A DNA stretch of 64,000 nt, taken from NCBI GenBank assembly GCA_032054765.1, contig DAMBSC010000003.1:349710-413709 (forward strand), given 5' to 3'. Shown here piece after piece: positions 42,187-52,547 of this stretch. This DNA is from DFXE01 sp032054765 (GTDB lineage Bacteria; Bacteroidota; Bacteroidia; Bacteroidales; Tannerellaceae). Below the pieces are notes generated by a model. The model worked only from the letters and a program-made list of their open reading frames with translations. It was not told the DNA's origin and did not search any database. Position numbers and translations under genes: made by a program. Position 1 is the first letter of the stretch; each line of letters starts with the position of its first letter.

Positions 42187-43395
42187 TTATGCTCTATCTG
42201 TCACCTCTAGCTTTTCTTCTTTTATTTTTTGACTGTGGATTTTTTCCAGTGTTTGCCAGCATTGGTATAGGCCTCTTGGTACATGGAAGCAGCCTTTCCA
42301 TTTTCCACCTTTTAAAGAAAGTTGAACATCACCTTGCCTGTTCAGATAGCCGTACCATTCAGGATATTCTGTATCTTTAAAATGAGTCCATGTATAATCA
42401 TGTATCTTTTCGAACCATTGTAAACAGTCCTTATTACCTGTCAAATAATATCCTTTCAACATACAGATAAGTGCTTCAACATGGACCCACCAAAGTTTCT
42501 GGTCCCACTCTAGCTGTTGAGTCGGATAGCCCAGCCTATCCATATAGTAATAAATGCCACCATACTGTTTATCCCAACCATATTCTACCATAGTTAACGA
42601 GATCTCAACGGCTTTGTTTATCAGATCCATCCGGTTTAAGCGTACACCTAAATCCATAATAAACCACATGGCTTCTAATGAGTGACCAGGGTTTAGCAAA
42701 CGACCGTCAAATGAGTCTGAGAGTTGTCCATCCAAAGTTACGTTCTCTACTACCAATCCTATTTCAGGACGCCAGAATACATCCATCACTTCATGTATAC
42801 ACTCATTGATAGTCTGGTCCATTATTGTTTTATCCAATAAGTCTTCTATCTCCAAAGAAAGATTACACAAAATCATAGGTAAAGCAAAATTCTTAAGGTC
42901 TCTGCTTTCCTGAATAGCTTTATTCCACTTATCTTTAGGGTTACTTTTACGTAAGAGGATTTTATCATACGTTTTCTTTGCTATATCGGCATATTCTTGA
43001 TTACACGTGGCCTGACTCAATTGTCCAAAACCCATTGCCGCAAAAGTGTATGAGAAAATATTATAAGGCGCAACCAATGGTTTACCCTCTCTTGTCAAAG
43101 AAAAGTACCAGTTTAATTGTCCATCATGTCCATATTTTTTCAGGAACTCGGCTCCTTGTATTGCACAATTTAACCAATCCTGACGTTTTTCAACCTTATT
43201 ATATAAATAAGAGAATTGCCAAACCTGCCGGCATTGTAACCAAACAAACTTATCTGTGTCAAACACTTCACCGTCTCTTGACAGACAGGTAAAATACCCT
43301 CCATATTGGTTATCCTGAGATTTCTCCAACCAAAAGGGAACTACATTTTCAAGCAGTTCTTTTTTATACAAATTTGCTAATTCTCCTATATTCAT
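42187..43395 (-). CDS. AGE-family (N-acylglucosamine 2-epimerase-like) enzyme
   Basis: 402 residues, no signal peptide, so cytoplasmic. It is an (alpha/alpha)6 barrel of the renin-binding-protein/GlcNAc 2-epimerase family. QNKFVWLQCRQVW-like, RLLNPGHSLEAMWFIM, EWDQKLWWVHVEAL and EWYGYLNRQGD segments hold the His/Glu/Arg residues conserved in these enzymes. It probably interconverts C2-epimeric sugars (GlcNAc/ManNAc or cellobiose-epimerase type); the exact substrate is not decided. It follows the ROK regulator by 33 bp. Confidence 0.85.
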   Translation of the reverse strand: MNIGELANLYKKELLENVVPFWLEKSQDNQYGGYFTCLSRDGEVFDTDKFVWLQCRQVWQFSYLYNKVEKRQDWLNCAIQGAEFLKKYGHDGQLNWYFSLTREGKPLVAPYNIFSYTFAAMGFGQLSQATCNQEYADIAKKTYDKILLRKSNPKDKWNKAIQESRDLKNFALPMILCNLSLEIEDLLDKTIMDQTINECIHEVMDVFWRPEIGLVVENVTLDGQLSDSFDGRLLNPGHSLEAMWFIMDLGVRLNRMDLINKAVEISLTMVEYGWDKQYGGIYYYMDRLGYPTQQLEWDQKLWWVHVEALICMLKGYYLTGNKDCLQWFEKIHDYTWTHFKDTEYPEWYGYLNRQGDVQLSLKGGKWKGCFHVPRGLYQCWQTLEKIHSQKIKEEKLEVTDRA

Positions 43396-43428
43396 AACAT
43401 TCTCGTTTTGTAGCGATATATTTTTTTT

Positions 43429-44637
43429 CTATATTATTCCTAACATTTTACTTCTAGACAACAAGCAAGCGCCTATTAAACCTGCACGTTCGCCTAATTT
43501 TGACAGGACTAAATCTGTATCCTGACTGACCAAATTCAAAGAGAACTTTTTCATTGCACTTTTTATCGGTAATCGAAGATAATCTTGCGTTAAAGACAAT
43601 GGTCCTCCAATTACAACGAGTTCAGGATTAAATAGATTGATTAAACCGGCAACCCATCTTCCTAAATTTATACCTATTTGTTCTACGATCTCAATAGCCA
43701 ATACATCTTCTTTAAGTACTGCCTCTACAAAATCAGGTAAAGTAACTTCACCTTTTTCTTTTATTGTATCAGATAAAATAGTAGTACTACCTTGTTCGAT
43801 ACGTTCTAATAAAATTCTTTGTATGGCAAAACCTGAAGCTTCAGTCTCTAAGCATCCTTTTTTACCACATCTGCAAATTAATTCATTATCGAAAGCAGTA
43901 ATATGACCAACTTCTCCCGAATAGCCTGATTTTCCATAATATAATTTACCATCCAATATCAAGCCGGATCCAAGTCCCCAGTTTACATTGATAAATATTA
44001 CATTCTTCTCTCCTTTTACAACACCAGCCATATATTCACCATAAGCCATGGCGCGTGAATCATTTTCTAAAGTTACAGGTATACCAATTTTATGTTCAAT
44101 GATTTGAGAAAGTGGTTCTTCATCAAATCCAAAGAAACTATAAGAATAGCCTCCCTTCGTATTGACACGTCCTGATAGATTAATCCCTACTTGCAATATC
44201 TTTTCTTTGCTGATAGAAAGACGGTCCATATAAGCGTTAATAATAGTACAAAGATTATCTAAGGCTTCACTTGTATTATTCAGTTCGTAATCAACATTAA
44301 CATCTTCATCTACAATTTTACCTGTAAAGTCAATTGTAGCAAGCATAACACGCTTACGCTGAACATCTACACCTATAAAATAACCCGAGTCAGGGTTTAT
44401 TCCATATACGCTGGGACGTCGTCCACCTCCTGCTGTGTTTTGCTTTCCAGAGTCCAGAATATAACCTTCTTCCAACAGTTCTGTTATAAGTTTTGTAACT
44501 GTAGGTATACTCAATTCTATCTCCTTACTCAAATCAGCAATAGAAGAATCACCCGTGATAATTAGATACTGTACAATTCGTTTTTTCAAAGCTGCGTTCT
44601 TTGTACTTTCGTCTGATAATAAAAAATTTGTTTTCAT
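43429..44637 (-). CDS. ROK-family transcriptional regulator (NagC/XylR-like)
   Basis: 402 residues from the ATG at 44637; the ATG at 44661 lies inside the -7 box at 44659-44666. An N-terminal winged helix (about 15-75; SIADLSKEIELSIPTVTKLITEL) is followed by a ROK sugar-kinase-like domain with GVDVQRKRVMLATID, INVNWGLGSGLI and the zinc motif CRCGKKGCLE. It probably represses or activates the adjacent PUL in response to a sugar or sugar phosphate. It heads a second transcription unit between the two SusCD pairs. Confidence 0.92.
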   Translation of the reverse strand: MKTNFLLSDESTKNAALKKRIVQYLIITGDSSIADLSKEIELSIPTVTKLITELLEEGYILDSGKQNTAGGGRRPSVYGINPDSGYFIGVDVQRKRVMLATIDFTGKIVDEDVNVDYELNNTSEALDNLCTIINAYMDRLSISKEKILQVGINLSGRVNTKGGYSYSFFGFDEEPLSQIIEHKIGIPVTLENDSRAMAYGEYMAGVVKGEKNVIFINVNWGLGSGLILDGKLYYGKSGYSGEVGHITAFDNELICRCGKKGCLETEASGFAIQRILLERIEQGSTTILSDTIKEKGEVTLPDFVEAVLKEDVLAIEIVEQIGINLGRWVAGLINLFNPELVVIGGPLSLTQDYLRLPIKSAMKKFSLNLVSQDTDLVLSKLGERAGLIGACLLSRSKMLGII

Positions 44638-44658
44638 GCCTTTTGATTTTAACAAATC

Positions 44659-44666
44659 CAAAGGTA
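44659..44666 (-). promoter_or_regulatory. -7 box of ROK regulator
   Basis: CAAAGGTA reads TACCTTTG on the minus strand, 21 bp before the ATG at 44637. It overlaps the alternative ATG at 44661. Confidence 0.6.
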
Positions 44667-44743
44667 ATACATTTTATCTATTAAATTATTTGAAAATAAT
44701 GTCACTATTTCTTGCAATTTTTACATATTTAAGAAGATAGAGA

Positions 44744-44768
44744 AATCATATCTTTCAGAGATATGATT
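44744..44768 (-). terminator. Hairpin between susD (pair 2) and ROK gene
   Basis: AATCATATCT (44744-44753) and AGATATGATT (44759-44768) form a perfect 10-bp stem with a 5-nt loop, 20 bp after the SusD stop. On the minus strand it is followed by TCTCT. It probably ends most transcription from the upstream SusCD pair. Confidence 0.6.
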
Positions 44769-44787
44769 CCCCTATTGATCGTATTAA

Positions 44788-46389
44788 TTATTTATATCTA
44801 CCAGTATCCCACCAAACACGTACATTCATACCATCACCTTTACCTTGATTCAAGGAAGGATCTGTTGCATTTGCTTCATTTTCACGACGCTCATCATCAA
44901 CATAACGTAATTTCTTGATAAACTCACCATTAGCCGGATTAATACTTGGTTCTTCACTCTGTGAAACCGGCATTAAATCAGGATAACCTGTTCTACGGAA
45001 TTCCGCCCATGCCTCATCACCATTTGGATACATGGCAATCCATTTTTGTGTAATGATTTTCTTAAGTTTAGTTTCAAAATCTGTAGCATCATCCCATTTA
45101 GCAAAGCCTGTTGTGATATAAGTTTCGTCATTCGATGTATCAATCAATGATTTGTCAGCCACCTGGTCACGCCCTTCTTCAAAAGAAGCACGAATTCCTG
45201 CCTCGTAATTTTCGCTAGCACTTCCGGCACCTGACCAACCACGAATAGCGGCTTCAGCTTTTAGGAAACACACTTCAGCATAATTCATAAGCATCATAGG
45301 TTTTTCAACAATACCGGAGGGAGTTCCTCCTCTTGATCCTTTTTCATATTGATTCCATTGTGGATGAGCATAGTAACCCCATACACAAGAGTTATTCGTA
45401 GGTTTGTAATCATCAAGCCCTATATCACTGGTAGATAATCCATTGGGCGTTCCTTGATATTGAACCTCATATTCACCATTTACCCAGCCTATAGTCTGGC
45501 CAAGCCATATAGGCATTCTTGGATCATCAACAGTACTGGTCTTTTTCATGATATTCTCCATTGTCTTACTTATACGGAATTCATTCCAGTAACTTATTAT
45601 AAACAAACAATGCCCCTGATCTAAAGAACTATTGCGCACTGCTGCATTATCACTATTACTGGTCATAACTCCAGCCTGTAATGCAGCTTCGCCTTCTGTT
45701 TTTGCTTTATCAGGATCTATAAACGAAAGTCTTAACGCGAAACGTAAACGCATCGAATTCGCTAATTTGATCCATTTAGAATAGTCACCTTTAAAGAACA
45801 GATCTTCTGTGCCATACTCTTTCTGCCCTTCCATTCCGCTTTTTAAAACATTGACTGCTTCTGTCAGCTCCTTGAATACATCATAGTAAATATCTTTTTG
45901 TGTATCATATTTAGGTTGATTAATACCTATACCTCCTTCAGTATATGGTATATCTCCGAATGTATCCGTTGTACGAATAGCTCCCATTGCTGAGATAATA
46001 CGCATAGCTTGATACATATAAGTATATTCAGGATTTGTTTCAATCTGTTCTTTAACAATATTAAGATATTTAGGAAGATATGTATAATAAGATCTCCAAT
46101 AACCATCATTTACCCACGCATTGTTATATCCATATCTATCTGAGTTAAAATAGGTAACCGTATTCGCAAAGTATTGAGCATATAAATTCGCATGAAGATT
46201 AGGGCCTACCTGGTATTCCCACGAATTATTATTGAAACCATAATCCTGCATTTTGGGCAGAAGCAAACTAGGACTTACTTCATTAGCCGTTTGAGGATTT
46301 TTATTCATGTCTTCGAAACTATCAGTACATGCAACAAATAACCCCAAGATAAAACTAAACAAACTGAGTTTTATATATATAGATTTCAT
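44788..46389 (-). CDS. SusD-like lipoprotein, SusD-like_2 type (PUL, pair 2)
   Basis: 533 residues. The lipobox FVAC is followed by TDSFEDMNKNPQTANEVSPS, the opening of the SusD-like_2 (PF12771-type) branch. The middle has RIISAMGAIRTTDTFGDIPY, and the late KIITQKWIAMYPNGDEAWAEFRRTGYPDLMP is characteristic. It differs in type from the SusD of pair 1, so the locus may take up two ligands. The SusC partner is 12 bp upstream. Confidence 0.94.
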   Translation of the reverse strand: MKSIYIKLSLFSFILGLFVACTDSFEDMNKNPQTANEVSPSLLLPKMQDYGFNNNSWEYQVGPNLHANLYAQYFANTVTYFNSDRYGYNNAWVNDGYWRSYYTYLPKYLNIVKEQIETNPEYTYMYQAMRIISAMGAIRTTDTFGDIPYTEGGIGINQPKYDTQKDIYYDVFKELTEAVNVLKSGMEGQKEYGTEDLFFKGDYSKWIKLANSMRLRFALRLSFIDPDKAKTEGEAALQAGVMTSNSDNAAVRNSSLDQGHCLFIISYWNEFRISKTMENIMKKTSTVDDPRMPIWLGQTIGWVNGEYEVQYQGTPNGLSTSDIGLDDYKPTNNSCVWGYYAHPQWNQYEKGSRGGTPSGIVEKPMMLMNYAEVCFLKAEAAIRGWSGAGSASENYEAGIRASFEEGRDQVADKSLIDTSNDETYITTGFAKWDDATDFETKLKKIITQKWIAMYPNGDEAWAEFRRTGYPDLMPVSQSEEPSINPANGEFIKKLRYVDDERRENEANATDPSLNQGKGDGMNVRVWWDTGRYK

Positions 46390-46401
46390 TTTTACAAAAG
46401 A

Positions 46402-49400
46402 TTAAAATTTAACATTAAGCGTAAAACCGAATGATCTTGTAGGAGGCATTGCAGAATACTCAAAAGCTTGCGCATAATCACTACGTGTAATTGCACTTTC
46501 CGGATCTACCGGAGCATCCTTTTTAAAGAAGAACAAATCACGTCCTACAGCCGATAATTTAACTGACTTTATAGGCAAATTACGTAACCATGATGATGGG
46601 AATATATACCCTAATGACATTTCACGCATTTTCACATACGATCCTTTATACAAAAAAGCTTCACCGATGCCATTGGAACCTCCAATACTTGCATAGTAGT
46701 TTTCAGCTGTTACAACTTTATCATTCACTACACCTGTCGACTCGACAATACCATCAACGACCATACCATCGCGTCCTTCTAACGTTGCCGCAGAAGTACC
46801 TGTTTGTTTTGCATAATTATCCGTCATTGAAATAAAATCACCTCCTTGACGAATATCAATCAACATATAAAAAGATAAGTTTTTATATCTGAGCGTACTT
46901 CCTATGGAACCAGTCCAATCAGGTAAAATATTTCCAATTGTTTTATCAGATTCCTTTATTGGAAGGCCATTATCATCTATTAATATTCTACCTTGTTCAT
47001 CTCTCTTGTAACCAATAGAAACTATATCACCAAATTTACCACCTTCGTCAACAACAACACTTCCTATACGTGTTGTCCCTAACGTAAAACGCTTAATAGC
47101 ATTATCAAGGCTTACACATTTAGAAGTATTTGTACCCCAATTCAAATTAATATCCCATTGCCAATCACGAGTTTGAATAGGAGTTCCTGTTATCATCAAC
47201 TCTGCTCCGTAACTTTGGATCTGGCCGGCATTAATTCTTTTCGTAGTATAACCGGAAGAAGCCGGCATACCTACACTTAAAATCTGATTAGTTGTATTTG
47301 ACTTATAATAAGTAAAATCAATCCCGAATCTACCCTGGAACATTCTCATATCCAATCCTACTTCCCAGGATTTTGTTTCTTCTGGTTTAAGGTTATACAA
47401 TGGGTATGTATTCGAAGTATATGCACTTAAAACATCACCAATTGTCTTATCTAAAACAAAAGGATTGTTGAGATAGTAAGGGTTGGTATCATTACCTACC
47501 TGTGCCCATGAACCTCTTAATTTCAAATAAGAGATTTGAGAAGGTAAGGTAACCATCTCTGAAATTATTGCACTTAAACTAACCGATGGATAGAAATAAG
47601 ACCAGTTATTTGAAGGAAGAGTTGATGACCAGTCGTTACGTCCTGTAACATCCAGATACAATATACTTTTATACCCCACCTGTGCATTTCCCAAAACAGA
47701 ATGAACTTCTTTTTTATTATAGCCTTCTTCTACTGTCTGATTCAAGCCGTTTCCCAGCGTAAGCAAACCCGGAAGATTTAACAAACCTGAATATCCAACC
47801 AAGCCATTATATTTTACATTCATTGTAGCCGCACCCAAATTAGCAGTTACAGAAAAATCACCGAAAACTTTATTAAAATTCAACATCAAATCTGCATTAA
47901 ATTCCTGATTGGTCCGCTGATTATTCAAATATTGTGAAGCTGTTTGAGACTCTTGTATATATGTGCTATAGTTTTTTATTTGGTCGTTATACCAGTCAAT
48001 ACCGACACGTCCGGTTAAACTTAAATAGTCTGCAATATGAGCCGTTGCAAAGATCTGACCTATAATACGGTTACGTTCATCTTTATTACCGTTTGCTGGT
48101 AAAGTGAGAGCATAAGGATTTAAGTACTCATTACTTGGCCCACTCCAGTTCTGAACATACCCATTAGAGCCCACAGGATTTTTAAGATCTTCCATACGAA
48201 TACCACGAGGCATTCTTACCAATGTCTGCATAATACCATATTCACCTTGCCCCGGGCGATTATGTGCCTTCTGACGCATGAAATTTATCTTAGCCCCTGT
48301 TGTTATATACTTATTATTAAGTTGCACATTCAGATCATAATATTGCCTGTTTATTGAATGATTTGGAGTTACGCCATCATTACGTGAATCCGTAAATGAC
48401 AAACGAGCAGTTGTGTGCTCACTACCACCTGATGCAATCAATGAATTATTAAAACTCACACCCGTATCGTAAAACTTTTTAATATAATCACTTTGAGGCG
48501 AAAGAGTATAGTCAGAATAACCTGATTCTCCATACTTAGTATAACGCCAGTTCTGCACTGTACGTGAACCATTCATTAATTCACCCCAGCTACCTGTAGC
48601 ATCACCATCATATTGTCCATTATTTCCCTGGCTATAGATATTTTGGTAATCATAAGAATTGTATACTTTATCAAAATTCACGTTACCATTATATTCAATT
48701 TGCAAAGGTTGTCCTTTCTGTCCTTTCTTTGTTGTGATAACAATAGCTCCACTCTGAGCTCTTGAACCATAAAGAGCCGCAGCATTTGCACCTTTCAATA
48801 CAGAAATCGACTCAATGTCGTCAGGATTTATATCGGCTGCTGCACCCGAATAATCAAGACCTCCCCATTGATTTGCAGCCTCTGACTGACCATCACTGAT
48901 TGGAATACCATCAACCACCCACAATGGTTGATTCTTACCACTCAATGAATTAAGTCCACGTAAAACAATACGTGTTGAACTTCCTAAACCTGCTCCCGAT
49001 TGTGAAATCTGTACACCAGCGACTTTGCCCTGTAAAAGATTCGCAACACTAGGAGATTTAATTTCAGTCATGCTTTCTGTTTTTATTTCCTGCATAGCAT
49101 ACCCTAAAGCTTTTTTCTCACGACGGATACCTAATGCAGTTACCACTACCTCATCAAGTTCTTCCACATTAGAAGACAAGATGATATCCATATAATCTTT
49201 ATTACCTACTGCGAATTCCTGAGTCTGATAACCAATAAACGATACCACCAATATTGGGTTATCATTTGGAACCGAAATAGAAAAATTACCATCAAAATCG
49301 GTTACAACTCCCTGATTTGTGCCTTTTATCACAACATTTGCACCTGGAATAGTTTCACCAATTCTATCTTTTACCACCCCTTTTACTTCTCTTGCTTGAT

Positions 49401-49524
49401 TAGTAATCGGTACACTCATAGCTTCTGAAGCCTTTACTTCCATAGTTGGAATAGCTATCAAAAGCCATATAAATACACATAACAACTTAGAAATTAGTGT
49501 TTCAAAATAGTTGTAGTCTTTCAT
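46402..49524 (-). CDS. SusC/RagA-type TonB-dependent transporter (PUL, pair 2)
   Basis: 1040 residues. A signal segment (about 1-33) precedes the carboxypeptidase-like domain (VKGVVKDRIGETIPGANVVIKG). The variant signature VVVTALGIRREKKALGYAM replaces the usual GYGTQKK form, typical of partners of SusD-like_2 proteins. The plug has ISVLKGANAAALYGSRAQSG, and the barrel ends SFGFTLNVKF. It starts the minus-strand locus from the promoter at 49573-49580. Confidence 0.95.
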   Translation of the reverse strand: MKDYNYFETLISKLLCVFIWLLIAIPTMEVKASEAMSVPITNQAREVKGVVKDRIGETIPGANVVIKGTNQGVVTDFDGNFSISVPNDNPILVVSFIGYQTQEFAVGNKDYMDIILSSNVEELDEVVVTALGIRREKKALGYAMQEIKTESMTEIKSPSVANLLQGKVAGVQISQSGAGLGSSTRIVLRGLNSLSGKNQPLWVVDGIPISDGQSEAANQWGGLDYSGAAADINPDDIESISVLKGANAAALYGSRAQSGAIVITTKKGQKGQPLQIEYNGNVNFDKVYNSYDYQNIYSQGNNGQYDGDATGSWGELMNGSRTVQNWRYTKYGESGYSDYTLSPQSDYIKKFYDTGVSFNNSLIASGGSEHTTARLSFTDSRNDGVTPNHSINRQYYDLNVQLNNKYITTGAKINFMRQKAHNRPGQGEYGIMQTLVRMPRGIRMEDLKNPVGSNGYVQNWSGPSNEYLNPYALTLPANGNKDERNRIIGQIFATAHIADYLSLTGRVGIDWYNDQIKNYSTYIQESQTASQYLNNQRTNQEFNADLMLNFNKVFGDFSVTANLGAATMNVKYNGLVGYSGLLNLPGLLTLGNGLNQTVEEGYNKKEVHSVLGNAQVGYKSILYLDVTGRNDWSSTLPSNNWSYFYPSVSLSAIISEMVTLPSQISYLKLRGSWAQVGNDTNPYYLNNPFVLDKTIGDVLSAYTSNTYPLYNLKPEETKSWEVGLDMRMFQGRFGIDFTYYKSNTTNQILSVGMPASSGYTTKRINAGQIQSYGAELMITGTPIQTRDWQWDINLNWGTNTSKCVSLDNAIKRFTLGTTRIGSVVVDEGGKFGDIVSIGYKRDEQGRILIDDNGLPIKESDKTIGNILPDWTGSIGSTLRYKNLSFYMLIDIRQGGDFISMTDNYAKQTGTSAATLEGRDGMVVDGIVESTGVVNDKVVTAENYYASIGGSNGIGEAFLYKGSYVKMREMSLGYIFPSSWLRNLPIKSVKLSAVGRDLFFFKKDAPVDPESAITRSDYAQAFEYSAMPPTRSFGFTLNVKF

Positions 49525-49572
49525 ACATCTTTAACATTGAAGATTAATAATTAAAATTAGGATTTACCAAGG

Positions 49573-49580
49573 CAAATATA
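49573..49580 (-). promoter_or_regulatory. -7 box of PUL first transcription unit
   Basis: CAAATATA reads TATATTTG on the minus strand, 48 bp before the SusC start at 49524. Confidence 0.5.
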
Positions 49581-50186
49581 TATATATTTCATATAATAGC
49601 AAATTATTTTGAAAATATTTTATTAATTAACAGCAAATAGAATATATTAATCATAATCAAGCAATATTTATATTTATATTTTATCTAAAAAGATTGTATT
49701 ACCCATAAATATTCAACAAATAATTCACCTTAATCGGTCATTGAAGGCACCCGGGCAGTAATGTATGAATTGAAATACAATTGTGTACGTAATCATACAC
49801 AATAAGTATATGATCAGACAGACAATAGTGTATTTTCAGACACGTCCCAATAAAAACGGGACGTGTCCTAAAATAATTGAGACGTTTGCAAAAATAACCC
49901 GGACGGGACCTATCTAAAGATTAGTTTTCAGAAACTCATATCATTCTGTCACCAGCCCTATGAAACCTTTTCTACATAAGGGGTTCGAGGGTGATATGTT
50001 CACTTTCATTCCTATCACCCACATATCACCAGGGTTAACGAAATCCGGATCAAATGGACCATTCGAATTAATTCGGTGACAGGTCGGCTGACAGATAAAA
50101 AACAGAACCTACCACCCATACATCCTTCATGCAGAAAAGCTTTCATCGTGCTGATGACAGGATGACAGATCGTTACTTCTAAATTA
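49581..50186. other. Intergenic region between PUL and Omp85 gene
   Basis: About 600 bp with no credible gene; a 68-residue minus frame (50015-50221) overlaps the Omp85 end and has no family features. It is AT-rich near susC. It holds a perfect 10-bp inverted repeat, GACACGTCCC (49839-49848) and GGGACGTGTC (49858-49867), with further GGGAC runs nearby (49858-49912). Confidence 0.6.
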
Positions 50187-52529
50187 TCAGAACGGATAAC
50201 CAACAGCAAAGTGCCAGGCAAAATTTCCTTTGAAGTTAGGATGAGTTATTGCCCAACGTTTGGAACCGCGCATTTGAGGATCATAGGCTTTGAAGCCGGT
50301 ATCAAAACGTATCAGGAAGAAATCGAAATCGAGGCGTAGCCCTAATCCATAGGAAAAGGCAATTTCCCTGTAAAAACGTTTAAAATCAAAATTACCATCT
50401 TTTTGTTCTTCATACGGACGTATTGTCCAGATATTACCGGCATCTATAAAGGCTGCCATTTCGAATTTCCAGAAAAGTTTTGTCCGGTATTCAAGGTTCA
50501 AGTCTAAACGTATATCACCGGACTGGGTAACGAAATCGGCAGAGTCTTTCATAGATCCGGGGCCTAATGAACGAACCGACCATCCCCTTACACTATTCGC
50601 TCCACCTGAAAAATAACGTCGTTCGAAAGGAATACGATTCGCATTACCATAAGGGAACGCAACCCCAACACCTACATGAAAGGCCAATCTATTACGATCG
50701 TCAAGAACAATACCACGGCTAAAGTCAATATCTCCTTTTATATATTGTGAATAAGGTATGCCAAAGAGTTCATATTGCTCATTCTTACTTTTCTTCGCTT
50801 TGACCATGGAAGAAAACGCGTACAATAAATTACCGGCTGATTCTACAGATGCGCGCAAGGAATATGTATTCCGTTGCCGATACTGCGGATTGTAATTATT
50901 AAATGTATAAGTATATCCAGTACTTACAATAAACTGATCGACAAAATTATACTGTAAAGTCGGAGCAGGAAGCGATGCTTTAAAAGTAGAATCAATACGG
51001 GGTAGAAAAAGATAATCGATATCCAATAGATTAAAAGAGTGCCGTGCCAACGAATTCGTTCTATTCTGCCAGTTATACCTCCATACTCCCGATAGAATAG
51101 CCCTCCCGTATTCCGGTCGCGTCTGCCAATTGTAGCTTGCCCTAAACTCCGTATGGGCGCGCAATTTCTTTTTAAAGTCTTCTTTAAGAAAAGGGAAAAG
51201 GAAACGGGGGAAAGAAATGGAAGCTTCACCTCCTACTTCCCAATAACTATTGGATGCAAACTGATCATTATTTAATGCTTCATAGGCACCACGAACCCTG
51301 ATCGAAAAGACCTCTGACCCTTTAAATAAATTACGGTGACGGTAATTTACACTGGTTGCAAACCCCAAATCACCGCTTGAGTTAGTACCTTCCAGGTCAA
51401 CTCCGAAACCATGGACTTTAGAAGGTGAAGTTAGTATCGCGGCATTTAACTTCATGGTATCGCCCTCCACTTCACTAAATCGGATATTTACATTCCGCAA
51501 TGCCTGTAAAGAAGAGAAAGAAGAATAGGTCTGCTCCAGATTACGTTCATTGAACAACGTTCCCGGGATTAGGTAATTACTTCGTTGTAGCACACCCGGA
51601 CGAATACATTTTCCATTCTTCCCATATACGATAATGACATTATTCATTTTAATACTATCACTGGGTGTAAATGGCTGATCTCCTTCTAAACGTAATGGAT
51701 CATAATCAGTCAGAATGGCTACTTTATTGATATAATATTGCCGATGAGGTTGTTCTTCAACGGTTCCATCCGTCAAAACTTTTCGATAGGGACGCAGTAA
51801 CATCTCAAGATCTACCAGATTATTATTTAAAGTAGTATCAGCAAGATACGCCAAATTATCCCTATTAAAAGCGTAATACCCCCGTCGTCGAAGTAAAGTA
51901 GTTATTCGCTGACGTTCCTTATCCAATTGATCTCTATCAAAAAGGTCACCTTCTTTCACTACCGGAATGTAATCATCAGGTGATGACAGAAAAATAGATG
52001 AAAGCTTGGATCTTGATGGCGGTTTTAAATGAGCTATACTATCAATCTTCGGGTCATCAAGATCCATTTTATATTCCCCTATTACATATGGCTCATTACT
52101 TATTATATTATATGTAACTACTGCTTTCTTCCTACGGCTTGTATCAATGGAAGCTGTAATTTTTGCGTTGCTATATCCTTTGTTGGTAAGGAAACGTGCT
52201 AATTCTTCTACCGAATCATCGACTAAAGTAGTGTCCATAATGACAGGAGCTTCTCCCATCCGTCTCAGTTGTTTGTTTATCCATTTATTGCCATTCCTAC
52301 CCGACCAGCCATATACATATAACTGCCATTTCACTAATCCGAAAGCTTTGAAATTGGGTTGTTGACGGAGGTAAGGTTTTAGTTCAGCCGTTTTATAGCG
52401 TTTGTTATCGGTATTAATAACGACTTTATCCAGGAGGTATTCATTGTCGGAGACAAATTTTGTTGAGTTACAGGAAACGAGTAACCCCACAAAACATATG
52501 ATACCTATCAGACGTTGAATAACCTTCAT
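50187..52529 (-). CDS. Omp85-family outer-membrane protein (BamA/TamA-like) with lipoprotein signal
   Basis: 780 residues from the ATG at 52529; a frame start at 52550 lies on the promoter box 52548-52555. The lipobox LVSC is followed by NSTKFVSDNEYLLDKV. POTRA-like repeats fill the N-terminal 350 residues. A 16-strand barrel-type end includes the RRYFSGGANSVRGWSVRSLGPG motif and ends FAWHFAVGYPF. Many Bacteroidetes have such lipidated BamA/TamA-like proteins besides the true BamA; the substrate is unknown. It is divergent from the SPOUT methyltransferase. Confidence 0.88.
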   Translation of the reverse strand: MKVIQRLIGIICFVGLLVSCNSTKFVSDNEYLLDKVVINTDNKRYKTAELKPYLRQQPNFKAFGLVKWQLYVYGWSGRNGNKWINKQLRRMGEAPVIMDTTLVDDSVEELARFLTNKGYSNAKITASIDTSRRKKAVVTYNIISNEPYVIGEYKMDLDDPKIDSIAHLKPPSRSKLSSIFLSSPDDYIPVVKEGDLFDRDQLDKERQRITTLLRRRGYYAFNRDNLAYLADTTLNNNLVDLEMLLRPYRKVLTDGTVEEQPHRQYYINKVAILTDYDPLRLEGDQPFTPSDSIKMNNVIIVYGKNGKCIRPGVLQRSNYLIPGTLFNERNLEQTYSSFSSLQALRNVNIRFSEVEGDTMKLNAAILTSPSKVHGFGVDLEGTNSSGDLGFATSVNYRHRNLFKGSEVFSIRVRGAYEALNNDQFASNSYWEVGGEASISFPRFLFPFLKEDFKKKLRAHTEFRASYNWQTRPEYGRAILSGVWRYNWQNRTNSLARHSFNLLDIDYLFLPRIDSTFKASLPAPTLQYNFVDQFIVSTGYTYTFNNYNPQYRQRNTYSLRASVESAGNLLYAFSSMVKAKKSKNEQYELFGIPYSQYIKGDIDFSRGIVLDDRNRLAFHVGVGVAFPYGNANRIPFERRYFSGGANSVRGWSVRSLGPGSMKDSADFVTQSGDIRLDLNLEYRTKLFWKFEMAAFIDAGNIWTIRPYEEQKDGNFDFKRFYREIAFSYGLGLRLDFDFFLIRFDTGFKAYDPQMRGSKRWAITHPNFKGNFAWHFAVGYPF

Positions 52530-52547
52530 ACACCTTCCATTGTGGCG

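Noticed and set aside
42187..49524. A sialic-acid (nan) utilisation cluster
   Set aside because: An AGE-type epimerase and ROK regulator suggest it, but no neuraminate lyase, sialidase or NanT-type gene is seen; the call would rest on one ambiguous enzyme family.
50015..50221. 68-residue minus ORF after the Omp85 gene
   Set aside because: It overlaps the end of the Omp85 gene, has no motif and no promoter box, and looks like a chance frame.
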